Assembly: GCA_030655015.1 (NCBI GenBank)
Contig: JAURWJ010000150.1
Span: forward strand, 21,028-85,027
Direction: 5' to 3'
DNA: 64,000 nucleotides
From: Methylotenera sp.
Lineage (GTDB): Bacteria; Pseudomonadota; Gammaproteobacteria; Burkholderiales; Methylophilaceae
Shown: one piece after another, positions 1 to 9,141 of the stretch
How the letters are laid out: every line of letters starts with the position of its first letter
Position numbering within the stretch: the stretch's first letter is position 1
Translations under genes and position numbers: made by a program
Notes under the pieces: model-generated
The model's input: the letters and a program-made list of their open reading frames with translations, nothing else
Told to the model about the DNA's origin: nothing
Database searches by the model: none

Positions 1-1
1 A

Positions 2-2761
2 GTATTGGGTCGCAGCTTTAAATATCACCGCCGGCGCGGTGTATTAAGCTTAGCTAATCATGATGTCAATGTCCTTGTGACGGATGGTATTGATACGAAC
101 ATTCGTGCGGATGTAGTTGAAGTTAAGGATGGCATGGTGTTAACGGTAGTAAACACTATTGGCGGCGTTAAAAAAGACAGGAATAGCTACATTGATTCTA
201 TTTCTCCATTGCTACCAGTGGGCTTTTATTACAAAGCGTTCCATACGCCACGTCGTTTGTTCCCGTTTTGGGAAAACATCATACGTAAGGCAACTGGTTT
301 GGGCATTGTTAACTTTAACTACCCACGCATACTTAAACGTAAACAACATTCGCATTGTGATTTATTAGTAATTGGCGCTGGTCCAACAGGCTTGACTGCC
401 GCTTTAGTCGCAGCAGAAGCGGGTTTGGAAGTGACGCTAGTGGATGAAAACAGCCGGGCAGGTGGTAGCTTAACCTATGACCGTGCAGGTGATGCAGCGA
501 CAGTGAAGCAGTTAAGTGATCTATTGGGTGAAGTGGCAAGTCAGGCAAATATCACTATGCACACCGGTACTTATGCGGCTGGGTACTACCCTGATCATTT
601 GATCCCTATCGTATCGGAAGCTGGTATGACCAAAGTGCGCGCTAAAGCTGTCATTGTGGCCAGTGGGGCATTTGAGCAGCCACCGGTGTTTCGATACAAC
701 GACTTGCCAGGTGTCATGTTAGGGTCTGCTGCACAGCGTTTAATTTATCGTTACGGTGTGAAACCATTTAACAGTGGTGTGGTAGTCACTGCCAATGACT
801 ATGGCTATCGCGTAGCGTTTGATTTGCTGGAAGCTGGCGTCGGAGTGATGGCGGTGGTTGATTTGCGCTCAGGTGCAAATACTGGTGTGTTAACGACAAA
901 CCTTGCACGCCGAGGCGTTAAGGTCTACACGGGGCATTGTGTGTATGAGGCTTTGGCAACATCCGACAAATCAGGTGTACGTGGTGTAGTGATTTGTGCT
1001 TACGATGATAAAGACAATGTAGCGCTGACTGATAATAAATTCACGCTTGAATGTGATGGTGTTGCCATGTGCGCAGGCTGGGCTCCGGCTGCCGCACTGC
1101 TGTATCAGGCAGGCACTGGTATGCAGTTTGATAATGATGTGCAGCAGTTTGTACCAAGTCGTTTGCCTGATGGAATTTTTGCTGCAGGTAAAGTTAATGG
1201 TATTTTTGAATTTGGCCAGCGCCTTAAAGATGGTGCACGTGCTGCGAATGAAGCTTTGCGCTATTTGGGTTTGCAAGCGCCACAAAATGCGATTGAAAAA
1301 CATGCAGGAACTTCACCTAGCCACGCTTACCCAATGGTGCCGCACGATAAAGGCAAAAACTTTGTAGATTTTGATGAAGATATTCAAATCAAAGACTTTG
1401 TGAATGCAGCTAAAGAAGGCTTTGATAATATCGAGCTAATGAAGCGATTTACTACGGTAGGCATGGGGCCTAGCCAAGGTAAGCATTCCAATATGAATGC
1501 AATTCGTATCTTGGCAAAAATTCGTAATTTACCGGTAGAAAAAATTGGCACAACCACTTCAAGACCATTTTTCCACCCAACGCCCATCGGTCATTTAGGT
1601 GGTCGCGGTTTCCATTCGCACCGTTTAACCTCGTTACATGATTGGCATCAGGCGAATGGTGCAGTGTTTACAGACATTGGCGCATGGAAAAGAGCTGCTT
1701 ATTATCCAGCCGCTGGTCAAACTAAAGAGGATGCAATTCAGGAAGAAGCTATGGCTGTGCGTACAACCGCAGGCATTATTGACGGCAGCTCTTTTGGCAA
1801 GATAGAAATACATGGTCCAGATGCGGCTGAATTTTTGGAACGCTTTTTTACCGGTGATTATTCAACTCAGAAAGTAGGGCGCTGCCGTTATGTGATGTTG
1901 CTGGATGAGTCTGGTGTCATTGTTGATGATGGTATCGCAAGCCGTCTTGCTGATGATTTGTTTTACCTTTCAATCGGTACATCAAATGCGGCGGCAGTCT
2001 ACCGTGAAATGCAGCGCTCGCAACAAATGTGGCAGCTTAATCTCGGATTGGTCAATGTCACTGGCGCTTTTGGGGCCATTAATATTGCCGGGCCAAGTGC
2101 GCGTGAAATCTTATCTACGCTTACCGACCTTGATCTTTCTTATGAGTCATTTCCGATTAGTAGCGTACGTGAAAGTCAAGTTGCCGGGGTTGATGCCAGA
2201 TTAATTCGAGTAGCTTTTGTATCAGACATGGCTTACGAGTTACACCTGCCTATGGTGCAAGTGCCGCATGTTTGGAATGCCCTGATGGAAGTCGGCAAAA
2301 AATATGGTTTACGTCCGTTTGGCAGTGATACGCAACGTTTATTACGCCTGGAGATGGGTAATCATATGCCAGGTGTAGATACAGATGGCTTGACCAATCC
2401 TTTTGAAGTGGGTGCTGATTGGGCAATAAGAATGAGCAAGCCTTACTTCATTGGTCAAAGAAGCTTGGCAATTTTAGCTAAACGGCCATTAAGGAAACAA
2501 CTGGTTCCATTCGTATTGGCCGAGAATTTCAAAGGTGAAATGCCGATGGATTGCAATTTGGTGGTAGACGGTCGTGACATTCTTGGTCGTGTGACCAGTG
2601 TAAGTTACAGCAAATTTATAGACCGTTGCATCGGTTTTGCTTATGTCTCGCCAGCAAAAAAAGAAGTGGGTTCGGAATTTCAAATACGTACTGATAGTGG
2701 CTCCCTCGTGACTGCTACCGTAGTGATGACTCCGTTTTTAAAGAATCAAAAGGGAGCTTGA
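2..2761 (+). CDS. mgdC: N-methylglutamate dehydrogenase subunit C (sarcosine oxidase alpha-like), 5' partial
   Basis: This is the large subunit of the enzyme that oxidises N-methylglutamate to glutamate plus a C1 unit. The open frame runs off the left edge, so roughly the first 50-80 residues are missing compared with sarcosine oxidase alpha subunits. Visible in order are the end of the N-terminal 2Fe-2S-like region (GRSFKYHRRRG), an FAD/NAD Rossmann domain with VIGAGPTGLTAALVAAEAG near residue 122, and a C-terminal GcvT-like folate-binding domain from about residue 530. mgdD follows after one base, and gmaS and mgsABC lie downstream, which separates it from ordinary sarcosine oxidase. mgdA and mgdB should lie just outside the window. 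Family is certain; the Mgd assignment rests on context. Confidence 0.9.
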   Translation, partial: VLGRSFKYHRRRGVLSLANHDVNVLVTDGIDTNIRADVVEVKDGMVLTVVNTIGGVKKDRNSYIDSISPLLPVGFYYKAFHTPRRLFPFWENIIRKATGLGIVNFNYPRILKRKQHSHCDLLVIGAGPTGLTAALVAAEAGLEVTLVDENSRAGGSLTYDRAGDAATVKQLSDLLGEVASQANITMHTGTYAAGYYPDHLIPIVSEAGMTKVRAKAVIVASGAFEQPPVFRYNDLPGVMLGSAAQRLIYRYGVKPFNSGVVVTANDYGYRVAFDLLEAGVGVMAVVDLRSGANTGVLTTNLARRGVKVYTGHCVYEALATSDKSGVRGVVICAYDDKDNVALTDNKFTLECDGVAMCAGWAPAAALLYQAGTGMQFDNDVQQFVPSRLPDGIFAAGKVNGIFEFGQRLKDGARAANEALRYLGLQAPQNAIEKHAGTSPSHAYPMVPHDKGKNFVDFDEDIQIKDFVNAAKEGFDNIELMKRFTTVGMGPSQGKHSNMNAIRILAKIRNLPVEKIGTTTSRPFFHPTPIGHLGGRGFHSHRLTSLHDWHQANGAVFTDIGAWKRAAYYPAAGQTKEDAIQEEAMAVRTTAGIIDGSSFGKIEIHGPDAAEFLERFFTGDYSTQKVGRCRYVMLLDESGVIVDDGIASRLADDLFYLSIGTSNAAAVYREMQRSQQMWQLNLGLVNVTGAFGAINIAGPSAREILSTLTDLDLSYESFPISSVRESQVAGVDARLIRVAFVSDMAYELHLPMVQVPHVWNALMEVGKKYGLRPFGSDTQRLLRLEMGNHMPGVDTDGLTNPFEVGADWAIRMSKPYFIGQRSLAILAKRPLRKQLVPFVLAENFKGEMPMDCNLVVDGRDILGRVTSVSYSKFIDRCIGFAYVSPAKKEVGSEFQIRTDSGSLVTATVVMTPFLKNQKGA

Positions 2762-2762
2762 G

Positions 2763-3440
2763 ATGCAACCGTATGATGTGAAAAATATTGCGATGGTTTC
2801 TCCTGTTGCACATGCCCAGACTAAGGATCCTGCCAAATGGGATGTGGTGAATGGAATGGAGGTGGTCGTCGAGTTTGCGAGTGCTGACATTGAGCAGGCC
2901 AGAAAAAAAGTATTAGGTGTTACTGACGTAAGCTGCTTGGAGCGTTATGGCGTAAAGGGATCGCAGGCTTCGCAATGGCTTGCTAGTCGTGGAATAACCA
3001 TTCCGGCTAACTCAAACAGTTGGACATTGTGTGATCAGAAAACCTTGGTGTTGCGACTAGGATCAAGTGAGTTTTTGATTGAGGATCAATTGGGCGGTGT
3101 CGCGTGTAATAAGCTATCCAGCGACACTACTAGGGTCGCTGGCCTTTACAAGGTGCCGCGTGCTGATGCTGCCTTTATTTTGAGTGGCAGCGCAGTGCTC
3201 AATTTATTTTCAGAGTTATGCTCACTCGATTTACGTGAAAAATCTCTGCGTGATAAAGACGTCATTATGACGCAGGTAGCAGGTATATCGGCCATTGTTC
3301 TGCGTCAGATGATTGGTAATGAGCCGGTTTATCGTGTTTGGTGTGATGGCACTTATGGCCCATACCTGTGGGAAGTGTTAACCGAAATTGCTGTGGAGTT
3401 GGGTGGTGGAGCTGTAGGGATTGGCAGATACCAGAGCTAA
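2763..3440 (+). CDS. mgdD: N-methylglutamate dehydrogenase subunit D (sarcosine oxidase gamma-like)
   Basis: A 225-residue SoxG-like small subunit, expected to complete the heterotetrameric N-methylglutamate dehydrogenase. The start follows the mgdC stop by one base, with AGGGAG inside the end of mgdC as ribosome binding site, so the two are translationally coupled. The body has the GcvT-like weak similarity of gamma subunits (DVSCLERYGVKGSQASQWL near residue 58). No cofactor motif is evident, as is normal for this subunit. Assignment depends on position between mgdC and gmaS. Confidence 0.85.
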   Translation: MQPYDVKNIAMVSPVAHAQTKDPAKWDVVNGMEVVVEFASADIEQARKKVLGVTDVSCLERYGVKGSQASQWLASRGITIPANSNSWTLCDQKTLVLRLGSSEFLIEDQLGGVACNKLSSDTTRVAGLYKVPRADAAFILSGSAVLNLFSELCSLDLREKSLRDKDVIMTQVAGISAIVLRQMIGNEPVYRVWCDGTYGPYLWEVLTEIAVELGGGAVGIGRYQS

Positions 3441-3518
3441 TGCTTGGCGTCAGACAAGAGCTTGCGATAAAAACTAAAGCTAGCGCTTAGAAATCGTTGG
3501 AGATAACTTAAATTTAAG

Positions 3519-3549
3519 AATGTATTTATTTTAAGAATGTAAATACATT
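3519..3549 (+). other. AT-rich stem-loop upstream of gmaS
   Basis: Ten-base arms AATGTATTTA (3519-3528) and TAAATACATT (3540-3549) pair perfectly around an 11-base loop. The loop and left flank also carry a direct repeat of TTAAGAATGTA. It sits 20 bases before the gmaS start, between mgdD and gmaS. It could modulate read-through or translation of gmaS or be a protein site. There is no U-tract, so I do not call it a terminator. Confidence 0.45.
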
Positions 3550-3569
3550 GGATTTTCAGGGAGAAGTAA

Positions 3570-4904
3570 ATGAAAACGTTAGATGAAGCAAAAAAGTTTC
3601 TAAAAGATAATGATGTTAAATATGTATTAGCTCAGTTTGTCGATATACATGGTGTTGCCAAGGTGAAGTCTGTGCCTGCAGCACACATTGGCAGTATCCT
3701 TAAAGGTGGTGCAGGGTTCGCGGGAGGTGCTATCTGGGGTATGGGTATTGCACCTAATGGCCCAGATTACATGGCAGTTGGTGACTTATCTACCTTGACA
3801 TTGATGCCTTGGCAACCAGGTTATGCACGTATTATTTGTGATGGGCATGTAGAAGGTAAACCATATGGCCATGATTCACGTGTTGTGCTCAAGGCGCAAA
3901 TTGATCGCCTCGCTAAAAAAGGCTGGACGCTTTATACCGGCCTAGAGCCTGAATTTTCGTTACTTCGTAAAGATGAAAAGGGTGCAATTCATCCGTATGA
4001 TGCAACAGATACTTTGGTGAAACCATGCTATGACTACAAAAGTATGTCTAAGCAATCAGAATTCCTGGAACGTTTGACAGATACATTGATAGCGGCAGGT
4101 CTAGATATTTATCAGATTGACCACGAAGATGCAAATGGTCAGTTTGAAATTAATTACACTTATGCCGACTGCATGAAAAGTGCAGATGATTACCTTATGT
4201 TCAAAATGGCAGCCAGCCATATAGCAAACGAGCTAGGCATGATTTGCTCATTTATGCCTAAGCCTTTTGGTAATCGTCCTGGTAACGGTATGCACATGCA
4301 TATGTCGATTGGTGATGGTACAAAGAGCCTGTTCCAAGACGACAGTGATGCCACTGGTCACGGTTTGTCTAAACTGGCTTATCACTTTATGGGTGGCGTT
4401 CTTGCTCACGCGCCAGCAATTACCGCTTTAGCTTGCCCAACAGTGAATTCTTATAAACGCTTGGTTGTCAGTCAGTCTCTTACAGGCTCAACATGGGCAC
4501 CAGCTTATATTTCATACGGAAATAATAATCGCTCAACCATGGTACGTATTCCTTACGGTCGTTTGGAACTGCGTTTGCCAGACGGTAGCTGTAACCCTTA
4601 TTTGGCTACTGCGGCGGTGATTGCAGCAGGGTTGGATGGTGTTAAACGTGAACTGCATCCAGGTAATGGCCATTCTATTAATTTATACGATTTAACGCCT
4701 GCAGAAATGCGTGAGCAAGGTATCGGCATTTTGCCTCAAAGTCTAGGTGAGGCTATAGATCAACTTGAAAGTAACAAAGTCATTCGTGATGCTTTGGGTG
4801 ATTCATTATCAGAAGAGTTTATCAAAATTAAACGTGCGGAGTCGATGGAGTATCAGCGACATGTTTCCGACTGGGAAATTAACCGCTACGTAGATTTTTT
4901 CTAG
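3570..4904 (+). CDS. gmaS: gamma-glutamylmethylamide synthetase
   Basis: ATP-dependent ligation of methylamine to glutamate, the entry step of the N-methylglutamate pathway. The 444-residue protein is a glutamine-synthetase fold: the N-terminal beta-grasp with [17 protein letters not shown] (about 23-39), the metal-binding glutamate in LEPEFSLLR (about 125), the QFEINY segment (about 190), the NGMHMHMS histidine motif (about 238) and the C-terminal [17 protein letters not shown] stretch (about 330). GGGAGAAG precedes the ATG. Sequence alone cannot fully exclude a GlnA-type enzyme, but the flanking mgd and mgs genes make GmaS very likely. Confidence 0.93.
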   Translation: MKTLDEAKKFLKDNDVKYVLAQFVDIHGVAKVKSVPAAHIGSILKGGAGFAGGAIWGMGIAPNGPDYMAVGDLSTLTLMPWQPGYARIICDGHVEGKPYGHDSRVVLKAQIDRLAKKGWTLYTGLEPEFSLLRKDEKGAIHPYDATDTLVKPCYDYKSMSKQSEFLERLTDTLIAAGLDIYQIDHEDANGQFEINYTYADCMKSADDYLMFKMAASHIANELGMICSFMPKPFGNRPGNGMHMHMSIGDGTKSLFQDDSDATGHGLSKLAYHFMGGVLAHAPAITALACPTVNSYKRLVVSQSLTGSTWAPAYISYGNNNRSTMVRIPYGRLELRLPDGSCNPYLATAAVIAAGLDGVKRELHPGNGHSINLYDLTPAEMREQGIGILPQSLGEAIDQLESNKVIRDALGDSLSEEFIKIKRAESMEYQRHVSDWEINRYVDFF

Positions 4905-4951
4905 ATTTAATTTAAACGGCACTATTTAACTATATTTTTAAGGAGAAAAGT

Positions 4952-5848
4952 ATGTGTGGAATTGTAGGATTATTGGTTAGGAATCCCAAAATGCGTGACT
5001 CAATCGGTGAGCTCATGTTGCCAATGTTAATTGGTATGACTGAAAGAGGACCAGACTCTGCGGGATTAGCTATGTTTGGTGCGCCTGTGGCGGCTGATTC
5101 AAGAAAATTTAGCCTTTATGCAGGAGTGGAGGATTTTAACTGGACGAAATTAGGCCACGATTTTGAAAAACATTTAAGCATTAAAGCTAAGATTGAACCA
5201 AAATCAAATCACGCTGTGTTGACAACAACCTTAGAGCCAGCAACAGTCAAAATTTGGTTAAAAGAACATTACCCACAACTACACCTGCTATCAGTAGGTC
5301 AACTGATGGATATTTACAAAGATGTTGGCACGCCAGCGCAAGTTGCTGCACGTTACGATTTCAAAAATTTCAAGGGAACTCACTTGGTTGGGCATACCCG
5401 TATGGCGACAGAATCAGCCATCACACCAGCGCATGCACACCCATTCACAGCCGGTGAAGACTGGTGTTTGGTACATAACGGCTCATTGTCAAACGCTAAC
5501 AGTCTGCGCCGTAAATTGCAGTATGAAGGTATTGAGTTTGAAACAGATAACGACACTGAAGCTGCTTGTCGCTTTTTGCAATGGCGTATGCGTGAGGGCG
5601 ATGACCTGCAAACAGCGCTAAACCATGGTTTTGAAGAGCTTGATGGTTTTTACACATTGTTAATGGGTACAAGTACTGAGCTAGCACTGGTACGCGATCC
5701 ATACGGCTGTAAACCAGCAATTATAGCTGAGCATGATGACTATGTTGCGATTGCTTCAGAGTTCCGTTCACTGGCACATCTGCCAGATATTAAAAACGCA
5801 AAGGTTTTCGAACCTTCACCTAAGGAGATGTACGTATGGAAACTGTAA
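4952..5848 (+). CDS. mgsA: N-methylglutamate synthase subunit A (class II glutamine amidotransferase)
   Basis: A 298-residue Ntn-type amidotransferase starting MCGIVGLL, with Cys2 as the predicted nucleophile after Met removal. Further family signatures are GHTRMATES near residue 147, HNGSLSN near 175 and DNDTEAACRFL near 199. It should release methylamine from gamma-glutamylmethylamide for MgsC. AAGGAG lies six bases before the ATG. The last 13 bases overlap mgsB, whose ribosome binding site lies inside this gene, indicating tight coupling. Confidence 0.9.
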   Translation: MCGIVGLLVRNPKMRDSIGELMLPMLIGMTERGPDSAGLAMFGAPVAADSRKFSLYAGVEDFNWTKLGHDFEKHLSIKAKIEPKSNHAVLTTTLEPATVKIWLKEHYPQLHLLSVGQLMDIYKDVGTPAQVAARYDFKNFKGTHLVGHTRMATESAITPAHAHPFTAGEDWCLVHNGSLSNANSLRRKLQYEGIEFETDNDTEAACRFLQWRMREGDDLQTALNHGFEELDGFYTLLMGTSTELALVRDPYGCKPAIIAEHDDYVAIASEFRSLAHLPDIKNAKVFEPSPKEMYVWKL

Positions 5849-6528
5849 AATTTGACTTAGACGCTAAGCCATTGCGTGAAGTGAATCAATTCCTTCATGG
5901 TGATGCGGGTGGACTAAATGGAAAAAAGATCGTCATTGAAAACCCAAATGGCGCTCATAACATTGCAGTTGGTTTGAAAGCTGACATTGACGTAACGATT
6001 AAAGGCCATGCCGGTTATTACGCGGCGGGTATGAATCAGATCGCTAAAGTCACCATTGAAGGCAGTGCCGGCAGTGGTGTGGCAGAGAACATGATGTCTG
6101 GCCATGTGCATGTTAAAGGCTTTGCATCAAATGCGGCTGGTGCTACAGCAAACGGCGGCTTGCTGGTGATTGATGGTGATGCTGGCCTCCGTTGTGCGAT
6201 TGCTTTAAAAGGCGCGGATGTTGTAGTTGGCGGGTCTGTGGGTAGTTTCTCAGCTTTTATGGCACAAGCCGGTAATTTTGTAATTTTGGGTGATGCTGGT
6301 GAAGGTTTGGGCGATTCAATCTACGAAGCTAAAGTGTTTGTACGTGGCAAAGTAAAGAGCCTTGGCGCGGATTGTGAAGAAAAAACAATGAACGCAGAAG
6401 ATAGGCAAATCCTGGCTGATCTGTTGAAAAAATCAGGCCATGCTGACGTAAGCCCAGATAGCTTTAAACAATATGGATCTGCTCGTACGTTATACCACTT
6501 CCATGTTGACAACGCAGGAGCATACTAA
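5836..6528 (+). CDS. mgsB: N-methylglutamate synthase subunit B (GXGXG beta-helix domain)
   Basis: A 230-residue protein equivalent to the C-terminal GXGXG domain of glutamate synthase, here a free subunit. The glycine-rich repeat pattern is visible in AGYYAAGMNQIAKVTIEGSA and in the later DAGLRCAIALKGADVVVGG region. It has no catalytic residues of its own in the family and joins MgsA and MgsC structurally. Its start overlaps mgsA by 13 bases, with AGGAG at 5823-5827. Confidence 0.9.
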   Translation: METVKFDLDAKPLREVNQFLHGDAGGLNGKKIVIENPNGAHNIAVGLKADIDVTIKGHAGYYAAGMNQIAKVTIEGSAGSGVAENMMSGHVHVKGFASNAAGATANGGLLVIDGDAGLRCAIALKGADVVVGGSVGSFSAFMAQAGNFVILGDAGEGLGDSIYEAKVFVRGKVKSLGADCEEKTMNAEDRQILADLLKKSGHADVSPDSFKQYGSARTLYHFHVDNAGAY

Positions 6529-6529
6529 A

Positions 6530-7882
6530 ATGAGCGACAATACAATACATAAAACACCGCAGACTAAGCCACGTCAGTCTGCAACATTTGATGAGTATAC
6601 CAACTCTGAAATTAGACGTGCTGCCGCTACTGGTATTTATGATATCCGCGGTGGTGGTTCTAAACGCAAGCTGCCACATTTTGATGACCTGTTGTTTTTA
6701 GGCGCATCAGTCAGCCGTTACCCACTAGAAGGCTACCGTGAAAAATGTGGTACCGATGTCGTGTTGGGCACACGGTTTGCTAAAAAACCTATTCACCTGA
6801 GAACGCCAGTCACCATTGCTGGCATGAGTTTCGGCTCATTATCTGGTCCAGCCAAAGAATCATTAGGCCGTGGTGCCACTGCAGCCGGTACAAGTACAAC
6901 TACCGGTGATGGCGGCATGACGCAGGAAGAGCGTGGACATTCAACTACTTTAGTGTATCAGTACCTGCCTTCACGTTATGGTATGAACCCTGATGACTTG
7001 CGTAGGGCTGATGCCATTGAGTTGGTGATTGGTCAAGGTGCAAAACCAGGTGGTGGTGGTATGTTATTGGGCCAAAAAATTACGGCGCGCGTCGCTAAAA
7101 TGCGCTGTTTGCCAGAGGGCATCGATCAACGTTCATCTTGCCGTCATCCTGACTGGACTGGCCCAGATGATCTGGAAATCAAGATCGCAGAACTGCGTGA
7201 AATTACTGACTGGGAAAAACCAATTTACGTAAAAATTGGCGCTACCCGCCCTTACTTTGATGTGGCACTTGCCGTAAAAGCTGGCGCTGATGTTGTGGTA
7301 CTGGATGGTATGCAAGGCGGTACAGCGGCTACGCAAGAAATATTTATTGAGCATGTAGGGTTGCCTATTCTGTCAGCGATTCGACCTGCTGTGAAAGCAT
7401 TGCAAGATTTAGGTGTGTACCGCAATGGCAAAAACAGTGTTCAGTTGATTGTTTCTGGTGGTATTCGCAGTGGTGCAGACGTAGCTAAAGCTATTGCTTT
7501 AGGTGCTGATGCGGTAGCAATCGGTACCGCTGCCTTGATTGCGCTTGGTGACAATGATCCGCACCTTGAAAAAGAGTATCAAAAACTGGATACAACGGCT
7601 GGTGCTTATGATGACTGGCACGAAGGCAAAGATCCTGCGGGCATTACTACGCAAAACGCTGAGCTCATGAAACGTGTAGATCCTATTAAAGCTGGTCATC
7701 GTTTAGCAAACTACATCGCAGTAATGACGATGGAAGCGCAAGTGGTTGCACGTGCCTGCGGTAAGTCGCATTTGCATAACCTTGAACCAGAAGATTTAGT
7801 TGCATTGACGATCGAAGCTTCAGCAATGGCGCAAGTGCCACTTGCCGGTACTAATTGGATTCCAGGAGTAACGAAGTTCTAA
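6530..7882 (+). CDS. mgsC: N-methylglutamate synthase subunit C (FMN-binding glutamate synthase-like)
   Basis: A 450-residue FMN-barrel subunit that builds N-methylglutamate from methylamine and the 2-oxoglutarate-derived carbon skeleton. Motifs: GMSFGSLSGPAKESLGRGA (about 103), QGAKPGGGGMLLG (about 185), the phosphate-binding VSGGIRSGADVAKAIALGAD (about 306) and CGKSHLHNLEPEDL near the C-terminus. I do not see the CX5CX4C iron-sulfur signature of GltB. The start at 6530 is preferred over an in-frame ATG at 6473 because GGAG lies ten bases before it and the upstream one lies inside mgsB. Confidence 0.9.
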   Translation: MSDNTIHKTPQTKPRQSATFDEYTNSEIRRAAATGIYDIRGGGSKRKLPHFDDLLFLGASVSRYPLEGYREKCGTDVVLGTRFAKKPIHLRTPVTIAGMSFGSLSGPAKESLGRGATAAGTSTTTGDGGMTQEERGHSTTLVYQYLPSRYGMNPDDLRRADAIELVIGQGAKPGGGGMLLGQKITARVAKMRCLPEGIDQRSSCRHPDWTGPDDLEIKIAELREITDWEKPIYVKIGATRPYFDVALAVKAGADVVVLDGMQGGTAATQEIFIEHVGLPILSAIRPAVKALQDLGVYRNGKNSVQLIVSGGIRSGADVAKAIALGADAVAIGTAALIALGDNDPHLEKEYQKLDTTAGAYDDWHEGKDPAGITTQNAELMKRVDPIKAGHRLANYIAVMTMEAQVVARACGKSHLHNLEPEDLVALTIEASAMAQVPLAGTNWIPGVTKF

Positions 7883-7912
7883 CTTTTATCTAAACGTTTT
7901 ACGCTTTACCTC

Positions 7913-8047
7913 CCCGGCACTCTGTGCTGGGTGTTATGGGGGTACGTGCAATGAATGATTTTTACTACTTGAATGCGGGTTCCTCCTCCAGCTACCGGAA
8001 TAAAGTAAACAAATTATTCGTATTAATTGTGCGTGCCCCCACTTTTT
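7913..8047 (+). ncRNA. structured 3' region of the mgs operon / possible small RNA with terminator
   Basis: Two stacked structures lie 30 bases after mgsC. The first is CCCGGCAC-TCT-GTGCTGGG (7913-7931). The second is a 16-pair stem between 7937-7952 and 8026-8041, all positions pairing if G-U is allowed, followed by CTTTTT (8042-8047). Its 73-base loop contains an inner GAATAA/TTATTC hairpin and an unpaired CCTCCTCC (7982-7989), an anti-Shine-Dalgarno sequence. The U-tract makes it a terminator for mgsC. The ordered loop suggests a 3'UTR-derived small RNA or a leader element for the transporter genes at 8221. I could not match it to a known RNA family. Confidence 0.45.
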
Positions 8048-8220
8048 ATGTGCGCAGCCTTTTTATCACTGTATATGTCATATCTAGTGGTTCAAAACGC
8101 CTTATTTCAAGACACTTACATGTGTCGCTGCCTCGTCGTTATCTGTTATGCCCACCGTTTGACTGACTACTCTAATCACTTCGCTAATTTTCTAATACTG
8201 AAATAGATAGGGAGAGTGTA

Positions 8221-8526
8221 ATGAGTAAAGACATCAAAAAAAGAATGAATGATATGTACCTGCGCGACTGCTTAATGGCTTGGTTTGACGTTGCATTGTT
8301 GTGGGCTACAGTTATTTTCGTGTTAGTCGCCATCCTAGGCATCGTACAAGACTCCAATATCCGTATTGTGCTTTACGTTGCAAGTTTCTTGTTAATGCTT
8401 TTCAACACAGCATCTGTTTTCGCGATGACCAAGCATTTTAGAGAAGACAAGGATTTCATCTACGGCCTAGATATCAAACATTTTGATGCTAATCGTGCCG
8501 CCAAAGACCATCGGAGAATTGCATGA
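8221..8526 (+). CDS. small membrane protein, first gene of the permease operon
   Basis: A 101-residue protein of unknown function. Two hydrophobic segments (about 20-44 and 48-68, the latter VLYVASFLLMLFNTASVFAM) suggest two membrane spans, with charged termini rich in Lys, Asp and Arg. AGGGAGAG precedes the ATG by six bases. The stop overlaps the next start as ATGA, so it is co-translated with 8523-8915 and is probably part of a complex with the permease at 9141. No family recognised. Confidence 0.8.
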   Translation: MSKDIKKRMNDMYLRDCLMAWFDVALLWATVIFVLVAILGIVQDSNIRIVLYVASFLLMLFNTASVFAMTKHFREDKDFIYGLDIKHFDANRAAKDHRRIA

Positions 8527-8915
8527 AAAAAAACTATACACCGCCCAATCAGGGCTTCTTGGGTCAGATATTTGATACCGTTTTAGTGTTGGTCTTGGTT
8601 TATGCTAGCTTGATGGTTCCGTTGCTATTCAAGGCGGAAGCTAAAGCAGAAGCCGCTGCAGCCGCTGCAGTCGAGGCGGTAAAAGCCACTTGGGAATCTT
8701 TAGGACAGAACGTGATTCAACAGGCGCAATGGATCAAGCTCGGTTATGACCCTGAAAAAGCCGCCACATTAATTAACAGCCGTTTTGACTACACGATTGA
8801 CCCAATGATGTTAATCATCACCATTGCAGTAATCGCTGGCTATTTCTTATTTATGCTGAAAGTGTCTGATAAGCAATATCGCGAAGTAATCGCGGAAAAA
8901 TTCGATAATAAATAA
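8523..8915 (+). CDS. small membrane protein with an Ala/Glu-rich helix
   Basis: A 130-residue unknown. One span lies at about 14-36, followed by an Ala/Glu/Lys-rich probable helix (KAEAKAEAAAAAAVEAVKAT) and a conserved-looking hydrophilic stretch. A second span (MMLIITIAVIAGYFLFML) lies near 93-112. The hydrophilic middle would be extracytoplasmic or cytoplasmic depending on topology. It overlaps the upstream gene by four bases (ATGA). Together with its neighbours it looks like an accessory subunit of a transporter. No family recognised. Confidence 0.78.
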   Translation: MKKNYTPPNQGFLGQIFDTVLVLVLVYASLMVPLLFKAEAKAEAAAAAAVEAVKATWESLGQNVIQQAQWIKLGYDPEKAATLINSRFDYTIDPMMLIITIAVIAGYFLFMLKVSDKQYREVIAEKFDNK

Positions 8916-8958
8916 TTACTTACTAATAAATAGTTGCTTATATTTAGGGAGAAATATC

Positions 8959-9141
8959 ATGGAATTTTGGAATATTTTGGAGTATGTCGCATGGAGTCTT
9001 TCGGCAATCATGCTGGTATGGATGGTGGTAGACGCTTTTATGATTTCATCACAATATGATGAAGAATATTTAATGAGTTCGCGTGAAGGTGGTGAGGAAG
9101 ATGTAGTACACGGCGTGCATTTGGAAGGAGGGAATCCATAA
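8959..9141 (+). CDS. 60-residue single-span membrane protein
   Basis: A short protein with one clear membrane helix (VAWSLSAIMLVWMVVDAFMI, about 9-28) and an acidic C-terminal tail ending EEDVVHGVHLEGGNP. AGGGAG precedes the ATG. Its stop shares one base with the start of the APC permease (TAATG), so translation is coupled. Size and placement fit a small regulatory or stabilising transporter subunit. This is inference; no family recognised. Confidence 0.78.
   Translation: MEFWNILEYVAWSLSAIMLVWMVVDAFMISSQYDEEYLMSSREGGEEDVVHGVHLEGGNP

Noticed and set aside
7924-8166. 80-codon frame after mgsC, with a possible inner start at 7952
   Set aside because: No ribosome binding site, the start is buried in the long stem of the structured RNA and the sequence has no protein-like pattern.
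7913-8220. Known riboswitch classes (guanidine, glycine, TPP, glutamine) before the permease operon
   Set aside because: None of the conserved cores I can recall is present; described only as a structured RNA.
8161-8220. NarL-type palindrome before the permease operon at 8221
   Set aside because: GACTACT-CT-AATCACT gives one near-heptamer but the right arm does not fit; the site falls below the others.
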